A stretch of 64,000 nucleotides of DNA from Azorhizobium caulinodans ORS 571. GTDB lineage: Bacteria; Pseudomonadota; Alphaproteobacteria; Rhizobiales; Xanthobacteraceae. The stretch covers positions 4,531,501-4,595,500 of the forward strand of contig NC_009937.1 of NCBI RefSeq assembly GCF_000010525.1, read 5' to 3'. The position numbers and the translations under genes are program-made. Each line of letters opens with the position of its first letter. The first letter of the stretch is position 1. Shown here piece after piece: positions 18,056 to 27,286 of this stretch. The notes below the pieces were generated by a model, which was not told the DNA's origin, made no database searches, and saw nothing but the letters and a program-made list of their open reading frames with translations.

Positions 18056-19155
18056 CCAACCCGCTGAAGGACGAGATCCGCGCCCTCATCGAGGTGGAAG
18101 GGCCGATCAGCGTCGGGCGCTACATGGCGCTCTGCCTCGGCCATCCGCGCCACGGCTATTATGTGACGCGCGATCCCTTCGGCGCCGGCGGCGACTTCAT
18201 CACCGCGCCCGAAATCAGCCAGATGTTCGGCGAACTTATCGGCCTCTGGGCGGTGGCGTGCTGGCAGCAGATGGGCGAGCCGTCATCCTTCCGCCTTGTG
18301 GAGCTTGGCCCCGGACGCGGCACGCTGATGGCCGACGCCCTGCGCGCCGCCCGCCTCGTGCCCGCCTTCGGCGCCGCCATGCGCCTCCATCTTGTGGAGA
18401 TGAGCCCGGTGCTGCGCCGCCGGCAGGCGGAGACGCTGAAAGATCACGCGCCGCAGTGGCACGACCGCATCGAGGATGTGCCGGAGGGGCCGGCCATCGT
18501 CATCGCCAACGAATTCTTCGATGCCCTGCCCGTCGACCAGTTCGTGCGCGGCCCCACCGGCTGGCACGAGCGGCGCGTGGGCCTCGATGTCACCGGTTCC
18601 CTCGTCTTCGGCCTCGATCCCCGTCCCTTCCGGCCCATCGAGGCCTTTGCCGCCGGTTTCCCGCGCCCGGCGGAAGGCGACCTGCTGGAGCGCATGGAGA
18701 GCGGCCCCGCCCGCGCGCTTGCCGCCCGCCTCGCGGCGCAGGGGGGCACGGCTCTCGCTCTCGATTACGGCCACGCCCGCTCGGGCTTCGGTGATACGCT
18801 CCAGGCCATGAAGGACCACCGCTTCACCAATCCGCTGGCGGAGCCGGGCGAGGCCGATCTGACCGCCCATGTGGATTTCGCCGCGCTCGCGGGCATGGCC
18901 CGCGCGGCCGGTGCCCGCGCCTTCGGCCCGCTGACCCAAGGCGACTTCCTGCGCCGCCTCGGCATCGAGGCGCGGGCGGCGACCTTGATGGGCAGCGCGA
19001 GCGCGGCGCAGAAGGCGGCCATCGGCTCGGCCCTCACCCGCCTCACCGGCGCGGGAACGGGCGAGATGGGCACGCTGTTCAAGGTTCTGGCGCTGGCGGC
19101 GCCCACGTTCGGCCCGCCGCCGGCCTTCGCCCCGGAAGAGGAGTTCGCGACATGA
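18052..19155 (+). CDS. MidA/NDUFAF7-like SAM-dependent methyltransferase
   Basis: 367 residues from GTG 18052. Family features: the N-terminal [37 protein letters not shown], the SAM-binding [17 protein letters not shown] (about 81-97), the acidic [13 protein letters not shown] and [11 protein letters not shown]. In eukaryotes the homologue NDUFAF7/MidA methylates an arginine of a complex I subunit during assembly. That target is known for the family and is not shown here. It is coupled to lgt and pgeF by 4-base overlaps, a conserved Rhizobiales run. Confidence 0.88.
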   Translation: MTNPLKDEIRALIEVEGPISVGRYMALCLGHPRHGYYVTRDPFGAGGDFITAPEISQMFGELIGLWAVACWQQMGEPSSFRLVELGPGRGTLMADALRAARLVPAFGAAMRLHLVEMSPVLRRRQAETLKDHAPQWHDRIEDVPEGPAIVIANEFFDALPVDQFVRGPTGWHERRVGLDVTGSLVFGLDPRPFRPIEAFAAGFPRPAEGDLLERMESGPARALAARLAAQGGTALALDYGHARSGFGDTLQAMKDHRFTNPLAEPGEADLTAHVDFAALAGMARAAGARAFGPLTQGDFLRRLGIEARAATLMGSASAAQKAAIGSALTRLTGAGTGEMGTLFKVLALAAPTFGPPPAFAPEEEFAT

Positions 19156-19919
19156 TGGTGGAAGCCCCCCTGCTGAAGGCCCTGCCCGGCATCCGGCACG
19201 CCTTCTTCACCCGGCAGGGCGGCGTCTCGACGGGCCCCTACACCAGCCTCAACGGCGGCCTCGGCTCGAATGACGCGGAGGCGAACGTGATGGAGAACCG
19301 CAGTCGCATGGCGGGGGCCCTGGGCGTCGAGCCCGCGCATCTCGTCATGTGCTGGCAGGTCCATTCCGCCATATGCGTGCCCATGACGGCGCCCTGGACG
19401 CGTCCCGAGGCGCCCCAGGCGGATGCCATCGCCACCAATGTCCCCGGCCTTGCCGCCACCGTCACCATCGCCGACTGCGGCCCGGTACTGTTCGCCGATC
19501 CCGTCGCGCGGGTGGTGGCGGCCGCCCATTCCGGCTGGAAAGGCGCCTTCGGCGGCGTCATCGAGGCGACGGTTGCCCGCATGGAGACGTTCGGCGCCCG
19601 GCGCGGCGACATCCGCGCGGTCATCGGCCCGCTCATCCGCCAGCCGAGCTATGAGGTGGGCGAGGACTTCATCGCCCGCTTCCTCGATGCGGACCGCACC
19701 TTCGCCCGCTTCTTCGCGCCGGCCGACCGGCCGCACCACTCCTTGTTCGACCTGCCCGGCTTCATCGCCCATCGCCTGAGGGAAGCCCGCATCGACCACG
19801 TGGAGGATCTGGGCCTCGACACCTACACGGACCCCGAGCGCTTCTTCAGCTACCGGCGCATGACCCACCGCAAGGAACCGGACTACGGCCGCCTCGTGGC
19901 GGCGATCGTCCTCGAATAG
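19152..19919 (+). CDS. pgeF: Peptidoglycan editing factor PgeF (YfiH/laccase-domain family)
   Basis: 255 residues. Cytoplasmic hydrolase that removes mis-incorporated amino acids from peptidoglycan precursors; formerly called polyphenol oxidase. The zinc-binding catalytic triad is visible: His in MCWQVHSA, Cys in IADCGPVLF, His in AAAHSGWKGAF. HAFFTRQGGVSTGPY and the C-terminal FSYRRMTHRKEPDYGR are further family marks. ATG overlaps the upstream stop. It is the last gene of the lgt run; the accessory locus begins 125 bases beyond it. Confidence 0.93.
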   Translation: MMVEAPLLKALPGIRHAFFTRQGGVSTGPYTSLNGGLGSNDAEANVMENRSRMAGALGVEPAHLVMCWQVHSAICVPMTAPWTRPEAPQADAIATNVPGLAATVTIADCGPVLFADPVARVVAAAHSGWKGAFGGVIEATVARMETFGARRGDIRAVIGPLIRQPSYEVGEDFIARFLDADRTFARFFAPADRPHHSLFDLPGFIAHRLREARIDHVEDLGLDTYTDPERFFSYRRMTHRKEPDYGRLVAAIVLE

Positions 19920-20044
19920 CCGCCGCTCCAGACACGCCGTAAGCCCAGTTCCGCCATCATTCTGCTCGACTGCCGGATATGTTGAGCAAAATCTTAAGCT
20001 GCGCGTTCGGGGGACCGAGCGCCGGTGGGGGCTGGAGACACGAC

Positions 20045-20719
20045 GTGCGGCTGCTCGTCATCGAGGACGATCCGGAGCTGGGTTCCTGGCTTCGCACCAC
20101 GCTGGAAGACGCCTTTGGCGGGGCCGATCTCGTGACCTCGCTCGACGAGGCACAAGCGGCCGTCAAGGTCCGGGAGTTCGACCTCATCGTCATGGACCGG
20201 CGGCTGCCGGACGGGGACTCCATCGAGCTCATCGGCGCGTTCCAGCGGCTGCGCCCGCGGCCAAGCCTTCTGGTGCTCACCGCCCTGGACGATCCGAACC
20301 ACATCGCCAAGGCGCTCGATGCGGGCGCGGACGACTATCTCGCCAAGCCCTTCGAGCCGGTGGAACTCATCGCCCGTGTGCGGGCCGTGATGCGCCGCGC
20401 CCAGCTCGACCAGAGCGACGGCGTCGTGACGGTCGCGAACCTGCGCTTCTGCACCGCGGCCCGCACCGCCTATATCGAGGACACCTCCCTCATCCTGCCG
20501 CGACGGGAGCTGGCGCTGCTGGAAGCGCTGATCCGGCGCGTGGGGCAGGTGGTGCTGCGGGAGACGCTGGAAAACGCCGCCTACGGTTTTGACGACGAGA
20601 TCCAGTCCAACGCCATCGACGCCCATCTCTCGCGCCTGCGCAAGCGCCTGCGCGAGCACAACTGCCAGGCCCAGATCCGCCCCCTGCGCGGTCTGGGCTA
20701 CATGCTGTCCGAACATTGA
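20045..20719 (+). CDS. OmpR-type response regulator of the accessory locus
   Basis: 224 residues from GTG 20045 (GGAGA upstream). An in-frame ATG at 19979 would add 22 residues before the receiver strand RLLVIEDDPELG and is less likely. Phosphoacceptor Asp near residue 51 (IVMDRRLPDGDS), conserved Lys in LAKPFEPVELIARV, then a winged-helix domain (LILPRRELALLEALIRR... SNAIDAHLSRLRKRLRE... PLRGLGYML) like the QseB/TctD group. Its stop overlaps the kinase start. The three 17-bp direct repeats downstream (22084, 25120, 29033) have the spacing this class binds, so it probably controls the following genes. Confidence 0.92.
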   Translation: MRLLVIEDDPELGSWLRTTLEDAFGGADLVTSLDEAQAAVKVREFDLIVMDRRLPDGDSIELIGAFQRLRPRPSLLVLTALDDPNHIAKALDAGADDYLAKPFEPVELIARVRAVMRRAQLDQSDGVVTVANLRFCTAARTAYIEDTSLILPRRELALLEALIRRVGQVVLRETLENAAYGFDDEIQSNAIDAHLSRLRKRLREHNCQAQIRPLRGLGYMLSEH

Positions 20720-22068
20720 AACGGTTTCTGCCCGGCTCCATCGCCGCGTCGGGGGCGCTGTTTCTGGGGTTCTGCCTCACGGTCGTGCTGCTGTTCTCCT
20801 GGGTCACCTTCGCCGCCCTGCAAGGGGATGACGGCGGCTATGCCCAGTTCGACGCGGCAACGGCCATCCAGAAGTCCCTGAAGCGGACCGAGGCCGGCAG
20901 CTTCACCCTCCAGCCCGTGGAGGATCTGCTCGCCTATCAGCGGAAATTCCCCACCCTCTGGTATCTCGTCTCCGACGGCCGGACGTCCGTGAGTTACGGG
21001 CCGGTGCCCGAGCGGGTGCAGGCCGGCGCCAAGGTCTGGAGCCCGCCGCAGCCGCTCTCCGGCTACGCGGTCAACGGCTCGACCATGAGGACGGAGCGGC
21101 TGGGCCTCGTGGTGCCGCTCGAGGACGACACCATCCTCATCGAAGTGGGCGGGGCGGCCTACAGCAGCACCCAGATCACCATCGAACTGCTGCGCGACAT
21201 CAACACCACGGCCGTGCCCATCCTCGTGGTGCTGTTCGCCACCATGGTCGTCACGGTCATCCTCGTGCCGCAGGTCATCGCACGCCCCGTGCGCCGTGTG
21301 GCGACGGCGGCGGAGTTCATCGACGGCACGCGGGAAGGCACGCGTCTGCCGGAAGACAATGCGCCGACGGAACTGCGCCCGCTCATCGCCGCCTTCAACC
21401 GCGCGCTCGACCGCATCGACAACGTGACCGCCGAGCAGCGCCGCTTCCTCTCCAACGCCGCCCACGAACTGCGCACGCCACTGGCCCGCGCGCGCACACG
21501 TCTCGAGGCCGTGCCGGACCCGCGCCTGCGGGCGGAGCTTGCCACCGAGATCCATTCCCTCTCGGCCACCGTGACCATGCTGCTCCAGCTCGCCCGGCTC
21601 ACCTCCGAGCCCGCCGAGATCAGCCGCATCAACCTCACCGACCTCACGCGCAACCTGACGGCGCAGGAGGCGCCGAGCCTCGTCGCCGCGGGAATGGAAG
21701 TGGAGTTCCAGGCGCCGGATACGCCCGTCTTCATCAACGGCTCGGCACAGGCCATCACCGTCGCGCTCTCCAACCTCATCCGCAACGCAGCCCAGCATGC
21801 GGCCTCCGGCGGTCGGGTGGTCGTGCAGGTGGAAGCCTGCGGGCGCGTCTCGGTGATCGATTTCGGCGCCGGCATCGGCACGATCTACAACGGATCGAGC
21901 GTGATGCAGCCCTTCGCCCGCAGCAGCCAGAGCAGCAGCGGCACGGGCCTCGGCCTCTCCATCGTCGCGCAGGTGGCGGCCCTTCATAATGCGGGGGTTT
22001 CGCTGGACGAGACGCCCGGCGGCGGCACCACCGTGCGCATCGCCTTCACGCCGCTGCCGGTCGCCTGA
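20716..22068 (+). CDS. Sensor histidine kinase of the accessory locus
   Basis: 450 residues with a TTG start overlapping the regulator stop (TTGA). Membrane segment about 10-30, an extracytoplasmic domain of about 130 residues, second membrane segment about 163-187, a HAMP-like linker, and the phospho-His near residue 250 in SNAAHELRTPLARAR. The ATPase domain has SNLIRNAAQHA (N box), IDFGAGI in place of the usual DNGPGI, and GTGLGLSIVAQVA. The G1 box replaces D-x-G-x-G by D-F-G-A-G, still with the Asp. The nearest known group is QseC/TctE. The signal is unknown; a product or envelope cue is plausible from the neighbours. Confidence 0.9.
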   Translation: MKRFLPGSIAASGALFLGFCLTVVLLFSWVTFAALQGDDGGYAQFDAATAIQKSLKRTEAGSFTLQPVEDLLAYQRKFPTLWYLVSDGRTSVSYGPVPERVQAGAKVWSPPQPLSGYAVNGSTMRTERLGLVVPLEDDTILIEVGGAAYSSTQITIELLRDINTTAVPILVVLFATMVVTVILVPQVIARPVRRVATAAEFIDGTREGTRLPEDNAPTELRPLIAAFNRALDRIDNVTAEQRRFLSNAAHELRTPLARARTRLEAVPDPRLRAELATEIHSLSATVTMLLQLARLTSEPAEISRINLTDLTRNLTAQEAPSLVAAGMEVEFQAPDTPVFINGSAQAITVALSNLIRNAAQHAASGGRVVVQVEACGRVSVIDFGAGIGTIYNGSSVMQPFARSSQSSSGTGLGLSIVAQVAALHNAGVSLDETPGGGTTVRIAFTPLPVA

Positions 22069-22083
22069 ACGGGCCCGATCCCG

Positions 22084-22100
22084 CGTAATGTCCGCGTAAT
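22084..22100 (+). promoter_or_regulatory. 11-bp-period direct repeat, putative response-regulator box 1
   Basis: Two CGTAAT hexamers exactly 11 bases apart (22084 and 22095) in the form CGTAATGT-CCG-CGTAAT, 16 bases after the kinase stop and 107 bases before the next gene start. The same pattern recurs at 25120 and 29033. Tandem repeats one helical turn apart are the usual target of OmpR/PhoB-type regulators. Confidence 0.7.
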
Positions 22101-22207
22101 CCTCACCGACAGAATGCCGGCACCAGCGCGCGAGCCCTGGGGCCGGACGCATGTCCTGTTGCCGGCCCTGCGCGTCGCGCTTCAAAGCCGCAAGAGGACG
22201 TCAGGCT

Positions 22208-23365
22208 GTGAGGGTTTCCGCCGTCAGCGAATTCGGCCGCCTGCCCGAGGCCATGTGGGACATCTGCTTTCCCGGAGAGGTGGAGAACCTGCGCTATTAT
22301 CAAGCCTGCGCTGCCGCGCGGCCTGCGCAGACCCACGTGCGCGCCCTGATCGCCAACGGCACCCAGAGGCCGGAGGCCGTGGCGCCGCTGTTCCGCATGG
22401 AATATGCACTGCACACTTCGATCCAGGACGGCTGGCTGGGCGCCGCCATGCGGCGGCTCGACCGGCGCTTCCCCCGGCTCTTCCGCCTGCCCATGCTTGG
22501 CCTCGGTTCGCCGTTCGCGGAGCGCTGCCACTGCGGCTTCCCGCCGGACATGGACGAGGCGGACCGGCTGCGCGCCGCCGACCGCCTGCTGGACCTCTTG
22601 GAGCGGCAGGCGCATCTCGAAAACATCGGCCTCACCGTCATCAAGGACATTCACGAGGACGACCTGCCGGCCTTCCGCCCGCATCTGCTCGCACGCGGCT
22701 ATACGCGCATGTCGAGCCTGCCGGTGGCGGTGCTTCATCTGCCCTATGCCACGTTCGACGACTATCTCGCCTCACTGTCCCGTTCGACGCGCAAGGACAT
22801 GAAGCGCAAGCTGCGCGACGCCGCCAACGTGGAGATCGAATACCGGCACGACATCTCGGACATCGGTGACGAGATCTTCGCCCTCTACGAGCAGACCCGG
22901 CTGGAGAGCCCTTCGGATTACGGCGATTTCGAACAGCTGCCGGCCGATTATTTCACCCGCGTGGTGGCGGCGCTGGCGCCCCGCGCCTTCTGCGTCTGCT
23001 ACCGGATCGACGGCGTTCTCGCGGCCTTCAACCTGCTGATGGTGGAGGAGGACCGGGTCATCGACAAGTTCCTCGGCATGAACTACCCGCTGGCCCGCAC
23101 GCACGACCTCTATTTCATCAGCTGGATGGAGAACGTGCGTTACTGCATCGCCAACGGCAAGACGCGGCTCCAGACCGGCCAGGGCACGTTCGCCAACAAG
23201 CTGCGGCTCGGCAGCGTCCTTGAACCCATGCACAACTATTTCCGCCATCGCAGCCCGATGCTGAACGCGATGCTGCGGGCCATCTCGCCGCTGCTGGGTT
23301 TCGAGGAACTCGACCCCAGCCTCCAGGCGGCACGGCGCCCCGCGCCCGGGCGGGTGCAGGCATGA
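22208..23365 (+). CDS. FemAB/BioF2-like GNAT-fold acyl- or aminoacyltransferase
   Basis: 385 residues from GTG 22208, with AGAGGA about 10 bases upstream; an ATG at 22151 gives an unlikely Cys-rich leader. The C-terminal half (about 190-340) looks like the BioF2-like / FemAB-like acetyltransferase domain: SRSTRKDMKRKLRDA, YRIDGVLAAFNLLM, GMNYPLARTHDLYF and GKTRLQTGQGTFANKLRLG. Related proteins join an acyl or aminoacyl group to an amine, but the substrate cannot be read from sequence. The stop overlaps the start of the ABC exporter, so the two are translationally coupled. First gene after direct repeat 1. Confidence 0.72.
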   Translation: MRVSAVSEFGRLPEAMWDICFPGEVENLRYYQACAAARPAQTHVRALIANGTQRPEAVAPLFRMEYALHTSIQDGWLGAAMRRLDRRFPRLFRLPMLGLGSPFAERCHCGFPPDMDEADRLRAADRLLDLLERQAHLENIGLTVIKDIHEDDLPAFRPHLLARGYTRMSSLPVAVLHLPYATFDDYLASLSRSTRKDMKRKLRDAANVEIEYRHDISDIGDEIFALYEQTRLESPSDYGDFEQLPADYFTRVVAALAPRAFCVCYRIDGVLAAFNLLMVEEDRVIDKFLGMNYPLARTHDLYFISWMENVRYCIANGKTRLQTGQGTFANKLRLGSVLEPMHNYFRHRSPMLNAMLRAISPLLGFEELDPSLQAARRPAPGRVQA

Positions 23366-25083
23366 GCCGGGCGAGCGGCATCCCGATCTCCCAGCAGGGC
23401 CAGGACATGCGCCACGCCTCCCCCGCCCGCCCGCGCCTGATGCGGGAGGTGCTGCATCTGCTGCGCCCCTTCTGGAAGCCGATCCTCGGCACCACCATCG
23501 CGGGGGCCATCGGCGGCATGGCCATGGCCTGGTCGCTGTCAGTCATCAACGAGGCATTGACGGTACAGGCGCCGGTGACGGGCCTTCTGGCCTTCGGCGC
23601 CCTGTGCGTCATCAGCCTGCTCGGCCAGTTCGCGGCGGGCATCGGCAACAGCATCCTCGGCCAGAAGATCATCGCCCGGCTGCGGCAGGACATCTGCCGC
23701 CGCATCCTCGAGGCGCCGCTCGCCACGGTGGAGCGCGCGAAGGCCCACCGGCTGCTGGCGATCCTCACGGGCGACGTGGAGAAAATCTCCGAATTTGCTC
23801 ACCATTTCGCGGGCTATGCGGCCGCCTTCGCCATCGTCGCCGGCTGCCTCGTCTACCTCCTCCATCTGTCGCCGGTGATGCTCGCCTTCGCGCTCGGCGT
23901 CGTCGCCCTCGGCGGGTTCCTCAACCACAAGGGCATGGCCATGTGGCTGGACCGCTTCGAGGCAGCGCGCTCGCTGGAGGACAGCCTGCAGAAGCTGTTC
24001 CGCAGCGTGGTCGAGGGCGCCAAGGAGCTTCGGCTCAACAGGGACCGCATGGAGCGGCTCCACCGGCACGGGATCGTGGATCTGACGAACCGCATCGCCC
24101 GCCTCAACGGGCGAGCCTTTGCCATCTTCTGGGCCGTGGACGTGCTCAGCCTCTCGCTGATCTTCCTCATCATCGGGGTGATCCTCATCATCCGCCCCTT
24201 CCTCGACATTCCGAACGAGGCCGTTACCGGATTCATCATCGTCATGCTGTTCGCGCGCGGGCCGGTGGAGGAACTGGCGGGCGCCCTGCCCGTGTTCAGC
24301 CAGGCGCAGATCGCCTTCCGCCGGATCAGCGCCCTCTCGGCGGAATTCTCAGCGGATCGCGGGGAGACGGAGGGCCAGCATGGGCGTCCGGCCGCCTTCG
24401 GCCACAGCATCGCGCTCCGCGGCGTGGTCCACCGGCTGGAGGATCCCGCCACCGGCCGCGTGTTCACCCTGCACGTCCCGAACCTCGATATCCGCGCCGG
24501 TGAGCTGGTGTTCATCGTCGGTGGCAACGGCAGCGGCAAGACCACGCTGGTGAAGCTGCTGCTGGGCCTGAGCACGCCTGCGAGCGGACACCTCCTGCTC
24601 GACGGCCGGCCATTGGCGCAGAAGGACCTCGCCGCATACCGGCAGCTCTTTTCCGCCGTCTTCGCCGATTTCCATCTGTTCGAGGAGCTCGCGCCGCGCG
24701 CCGACACCGTGGCCCGCGCGCGGGTCTGGCTCCGCCGGCTCGATCTGGAGGGCGTGGTGGATGTGGAGACGGGGCGCTTCTCGACGCTCGATCTCTCCAC
24801 GGGCCAGCGCAAGCGGCTGGCGCTGATCAACGCCATTCTGGAGGACCGGCCCATCCTCATGCTGGACGAATGGGCGGCGGATCAGGATCCCTCCTACCGG
24901 CGCCTGTTCTATCACGAACTGCTGCCGGAGCTGCGCGCGCTGGGCAAGACGATCATCTGCGTCAGCCATGACGACCGCTATTTCGCGCTGGCCGACCGTG
25001 TGATCCAGATGGACTGCGGACGCATCGCCTCCCTTCGCCCCGGCGCGACGCATGACGCCGGACATGAGCATACCGCTCCGTAA
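23362..25083 (+). CDS. Cyclic-peptide-type ABC exporter (fused membrane and ATPase domains)
   Basis: 573 residues. Membrane domain at about 30-320 with six predicted helices, ATPase domain at about 350-550. Walker A GGNGSGKTT near residue 386, a signature reading LSTGQRKRLAL near 478 (in place of LSGGQ), Walker B ILMLDEWAADQDP near 500 and the switch His in CVSHDDRYF. The STGQ-K-R signature and D-E-W-A-A-D-Q-D-P are typical of the SyrD/PvdE-like cyclic peptide exporter group, which export peptides or siderophore precursors to the periplasm. No peptide synthetase gene is near, so the cargo is open. ATG overlaps the preceding stop. Confidence 0.88.
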   Translation: MSRASGIPISQQGQDMRHASPARPRLMREVLHLLRPFWKPILGTTIAGAIGGMAMAWSLSVINEALTVQAPVTGLLAFGALCVISLLGQFAAGIGNSILGQKIIARLRQDICRRILEAPLATVERAKAHRLLAILTGDVEKISEFAHHFAGYAAAFAIVAGCLVYLLHLSPVMLAFALGVVALGGFLNHKGMAMWLDRFEAARSLEDSLQKLFRSVVEGAKELRLNRDRMERLHRHGIVDLTNRIARLNGRAFAIFWAVDVLSLSLIFLIIGVILIIRPFLDIPNEAVTGFIIVMLFARGPVEELAGALPVFSQAQIAFRRISALSAEFSADRGETEGQHGRPAAFGHSIALRGVVHRLEDPATGRVFTLHVPNLDIRAGELVFIVGGNGSGKTTLVKLLLGLSTPASGHLLLDGRPLAQKDLAAYRQLFSAVFADFHLFEELAPRADTVARARVWLRRLDLEGVVDVETGRFSTLDLSTGQRKRLALINAILEDRPILMLDEWAADQDPSYRRLFYHELLPELRALGKTIICVSHDDRYFALADRVIQMDCGRIASLRPGATHDAGHEHTAP

Positions 25084-25119
25084 ATGCAATGCCGCGACAA
25101 TTTTCGTGTCTGCATGTTA

Positions 25120-25136
25120 CGTAATGTATCCGTAAT
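25120..25136 (+). promoter_or_regulatory. 11-bp-period direct repeat, putative response-regulator box 2
   Basis: CGTAATGT-ATC-CGTAAT: the hexamer CGTAAT at 25120 and 25131, 11 bases apart, 60 bases before the HAD phosphatase gene. A perfect dyad CCGTCA-GAT-TGACGG (25160-25174) lies between this box and the gene and could form a small 5'-leader hairpin. Confidence 0.72.
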
Positions 25137-25196
25137 GCTCGAATGAAAATGTCCCTCCGCCGTCAGATTGACGGTCCGGAAAGAGACTGATCTGCG

Positions 25197-25859
25197 ATGC
25201 TTCCGCGCATGACCATCATGCTCGACTTTGATGGAACGATCACAAGGCAAGATACAACTGATCTGATCCTCGAATCCTTTGCCCACCCGTCCTGGCGCGA
25301 CGTGGAGCAGGACTGGGAATCCGGCCGCATCGGCTCGATGGAATGCATGCGCCGGCAGGTGGCGCTGATCCGGGCCTCGGCCGCGGAACTCGACGCATTC
25401 GCCGACCAGATCGCGGTCGACCCCCATTTTCCGGATCTGGCGCACCAGTGCCGGGCCAGGGGCATTCCGCTCACCATCGTCTCGGATGGTCTTGATCGCG
25501 TGATCATGCGTGTGCTTGCCCGTTACGATCTGCGCCTGCCGGTGCGGGCGAACCGTCTCGTCGCCCTGTCCGGCGGGCACTGGTCGCTGGCCTTCCCCAA
25601 CGCCGCCTCCGAATGCGGTGCCGGCACCTGCAAGTGCGGGCTCGCGCTCGCGGAGAGCGAGGCCGTGGTGCTGATCGGCGACGGGCGTTCGGACTTCTGC
25701 GTGGCCGAGACCGCGCAGATTGTCTTCGCAAAATCGAAGCTCGCCGACCACTGCCGCCGCAACGGCATTTCCTACCTGCCCTTCGAAACCCTGGGCGATG
25801 TCGCGCAGTGGCTGACCCACGCGCCCGTCCGCACCCTCAAGAACGGAGCCGTCCCATGA
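25197..25859 (+). CDS. HAD family phosphatase (MtnX/SerB-like)
   Basis: 220 residues. HAD motif I LDFDGT (Asp 10 and Asp 12), a cap region at about 20-75, motif II IVSDG, and motif III IGDGRSDFCVAE with the Lys region KSKLAD. This is the HAD-IB group that includes MtnX (methionine salvage) and phosphoserine phosphatase. No other methionine-salvage gene is near, so a phosphatase step on a cluster intermediate is more likely than salvage. GGAAAGAG lies ahead of the ATG. The stop overlaps the aminotransferase start by 4 bases. Confidence 0.85.
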   Translation: MLPRMTIMLDFDGTITRQDTTDLILESFAHPSWRDVEQDWESGRIGSMECMRRQVALIRASAAELDAFADQIAVDPHFPDLAHQCRARGIPLTIVSDGLDRVIMRVLARYDLRLPVRANRLVALSGGHWSLAFPNAASECGAGTCKCGLALAESEAVVLIGDGRSDFCVAETAQIVFAKSKLADHCRRNGISYLPFETLGDVAQWLTHAPVRTLKNGAVP

Positions 25860-27283
25860 ACATCCCCGCCCGTCACCTCGCCGCCGGAGGCACCCGCCCG
25901 AGCGCGTTCGACGTCAGCCGCGAGACCCGGCTGCTCGCCCTGGAGCAGCGCTACTGCTCGCACGGCGACACCGTGCACTACAGCGAGCCGAAGATCTTCG
26001 ACCGCTGCCAGGGCTCCTATATGTATGACGCCGAGGATGTGCCCTATCTGGACCTCCAGATGTGGTATTCCGCCGTCAATTTCGGCTATGGCAACCAGCG
26101 GCTCAACAAGGCGCTGACCCGCCAGCTCGATCGCCTGCCGCAGGTGGCGAGCCAGTATCTCCACGCCGAGAAGATCGAGCTGGCCGCGACCATCGCCCAG
26201 CATGCCGAGAAGACATGGGGCGCCGGGGGCCGCGTGCATTTCAACGTCGGCGGGTCGCAGGCGGTGGAAGATGCGCTCAAGCTGGTGCGCAACGCCCGGC
26301 GCGGCAAGGGCACCATGTTCGCCTTCGAGGGCGGCTATCACGGGCGCACGCTCGGCGCCTCCGCCATCACCTCGTCCTATCGCTATCGCCGCCGCTACGG
26401 CCACTTCGACCGCGCGCTGTTCGTGCCCTTCCCCTACCATTTCCGCGGCCCCAAGGGCATGGACAAGGAGGAGTATGGCCTCCACTGCGTGAAGCAGTTC
26501 GAGCGCCTGTTCGAGAGCGAATACAATGGCGTATGGGACCCGAAGGCGGGCGAGGCCGAATGCGCCGCCTTCTTCGTGGAGCCCATTCAGGGCACCGGCG
26601 GCTATGTCATCCCGCCCCACAATTTCTTCATCGAGCTGAAGAAGGTTCTGGACCGCCACGGCATCCTGCTCGTGGTGGATGAGATCCAGATGGGCGTCTA
26701 TCGCACCGGAAAGCTCTGGTCCATCGAGCATTTCGGCGTCACGCCCGACGTTCTCGTCTTCGGCAAGGCCATCACCAACGGGCTCAACCCTCTCTCGGGC
26801 ATCTGGGCGCGCGATGCGCTCATCAATCCGGAGGTGTTCCCGCCCGGCTCCACCCACTCCACCTTCGCCTCCAATCCGCTCGGCACCGCCGTGGCGCTGG
26901 AGACGCTGCGCATGGTGGAGGAAGAGCAGGATTTCGGCGCCGCCGTCATGGCCAAGGGCGCGTATTTCCTGGAAGGCCTCCAGTATCTCCAGCGCAGCCA
27001 CAAGGTGGTGGGCGACGTGGACGGGCTGGGTCTCGCCCTGCGCATGGAGATCTGCGAGGAGGACGGTCACACGCCCAACAAGGCCCTTGTTGACCGCATG
27101 GTCGACATCGCGCTGGCCGCCGATCTGGAACTCGACGGGCGTCGCCACGGCCTCGTGCTGGATATCGGCGGCTACTACAAGAACGTGGTCACTCTCGCCC
27201 CGTCGCTGCTTATCACCAAGTCCGAGATCGACCAGGCCATCCGCCTGCTGGATCTCCTCCTCACCCGCGTGACCCGGGGCTGA
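25856..27283 (+). CDS. Class III PLP-dependent aminotransferase
   Basis: 475 residues. Family signatures: YLDLQMWYSAVNFGYGN, the PLP phosphate contact NVGGSQAVEDALKL, FEGGYHGRT, AFFVEPIQGTGG, LLVVDEIQMGVYRTGK with the PLP-stacking Asp, and the PLP Lys near residue 304 in VFGKAITNGLNP, then THSTFASNP. Such enzymes move an omega- or alpha-amino group (GABA, ornithine, diaminobutyrate types). The substrate cannot be assigned. Coupled to the HAD gene by a 4-base overlap and followed 3 bases later by the arginase-fold gene, which suggests consecutive steps on an amine. Confidence 0.9.
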   Translation: MNIPARHLAAGGTRPSAFDVSRETRLLALEQRYCSHGDTVHYSEPKIFDRCQGSYMYDAEDVPYLDLQMWYSAVNFGYGNQRLNKALTRQLDRLPQVASQYLHAEKIELAATIAQHAEKTWGAGGRVHFNVGGSQAVEDALKLVRNARRGKGTMFAFEGGYHGRTLGASAITSSYRYRRRYGHFDRALFVPFPYHFRGPKGMDKEEYGLHCVKQFERLFESEYNGVWDPKAGEAECAAFFVEPIQGTGGYVIPPHNFFIELKKVLDRHGILLVVDEIQMGVYRTGKLWSIEHFGVTPDVLVFGKAITNGLNPLSGIWARDALINPEVFPPGSTHSTFASNPLGTAVALETLRMVEEEQDFGAAVMAKGAYFLEGLQYLQRSHKVVGDVDGLGLALRMEICEEDGHTPNKALVDRMVDIALAADLELDGRRHGLVLDIGGYYKNVVTLAPSLLITKSEIDQAIRLLDLLLTRVTRG

Positions 27284-27286
27284 GAC

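Noticed and set aside
25197-25859. Methionine salvage phosphatase MtnX
   Set aside because: HAD motifs fit, but no mtnA, B, C, D or W gene is near and the gene is coupled to an aminotransferase.
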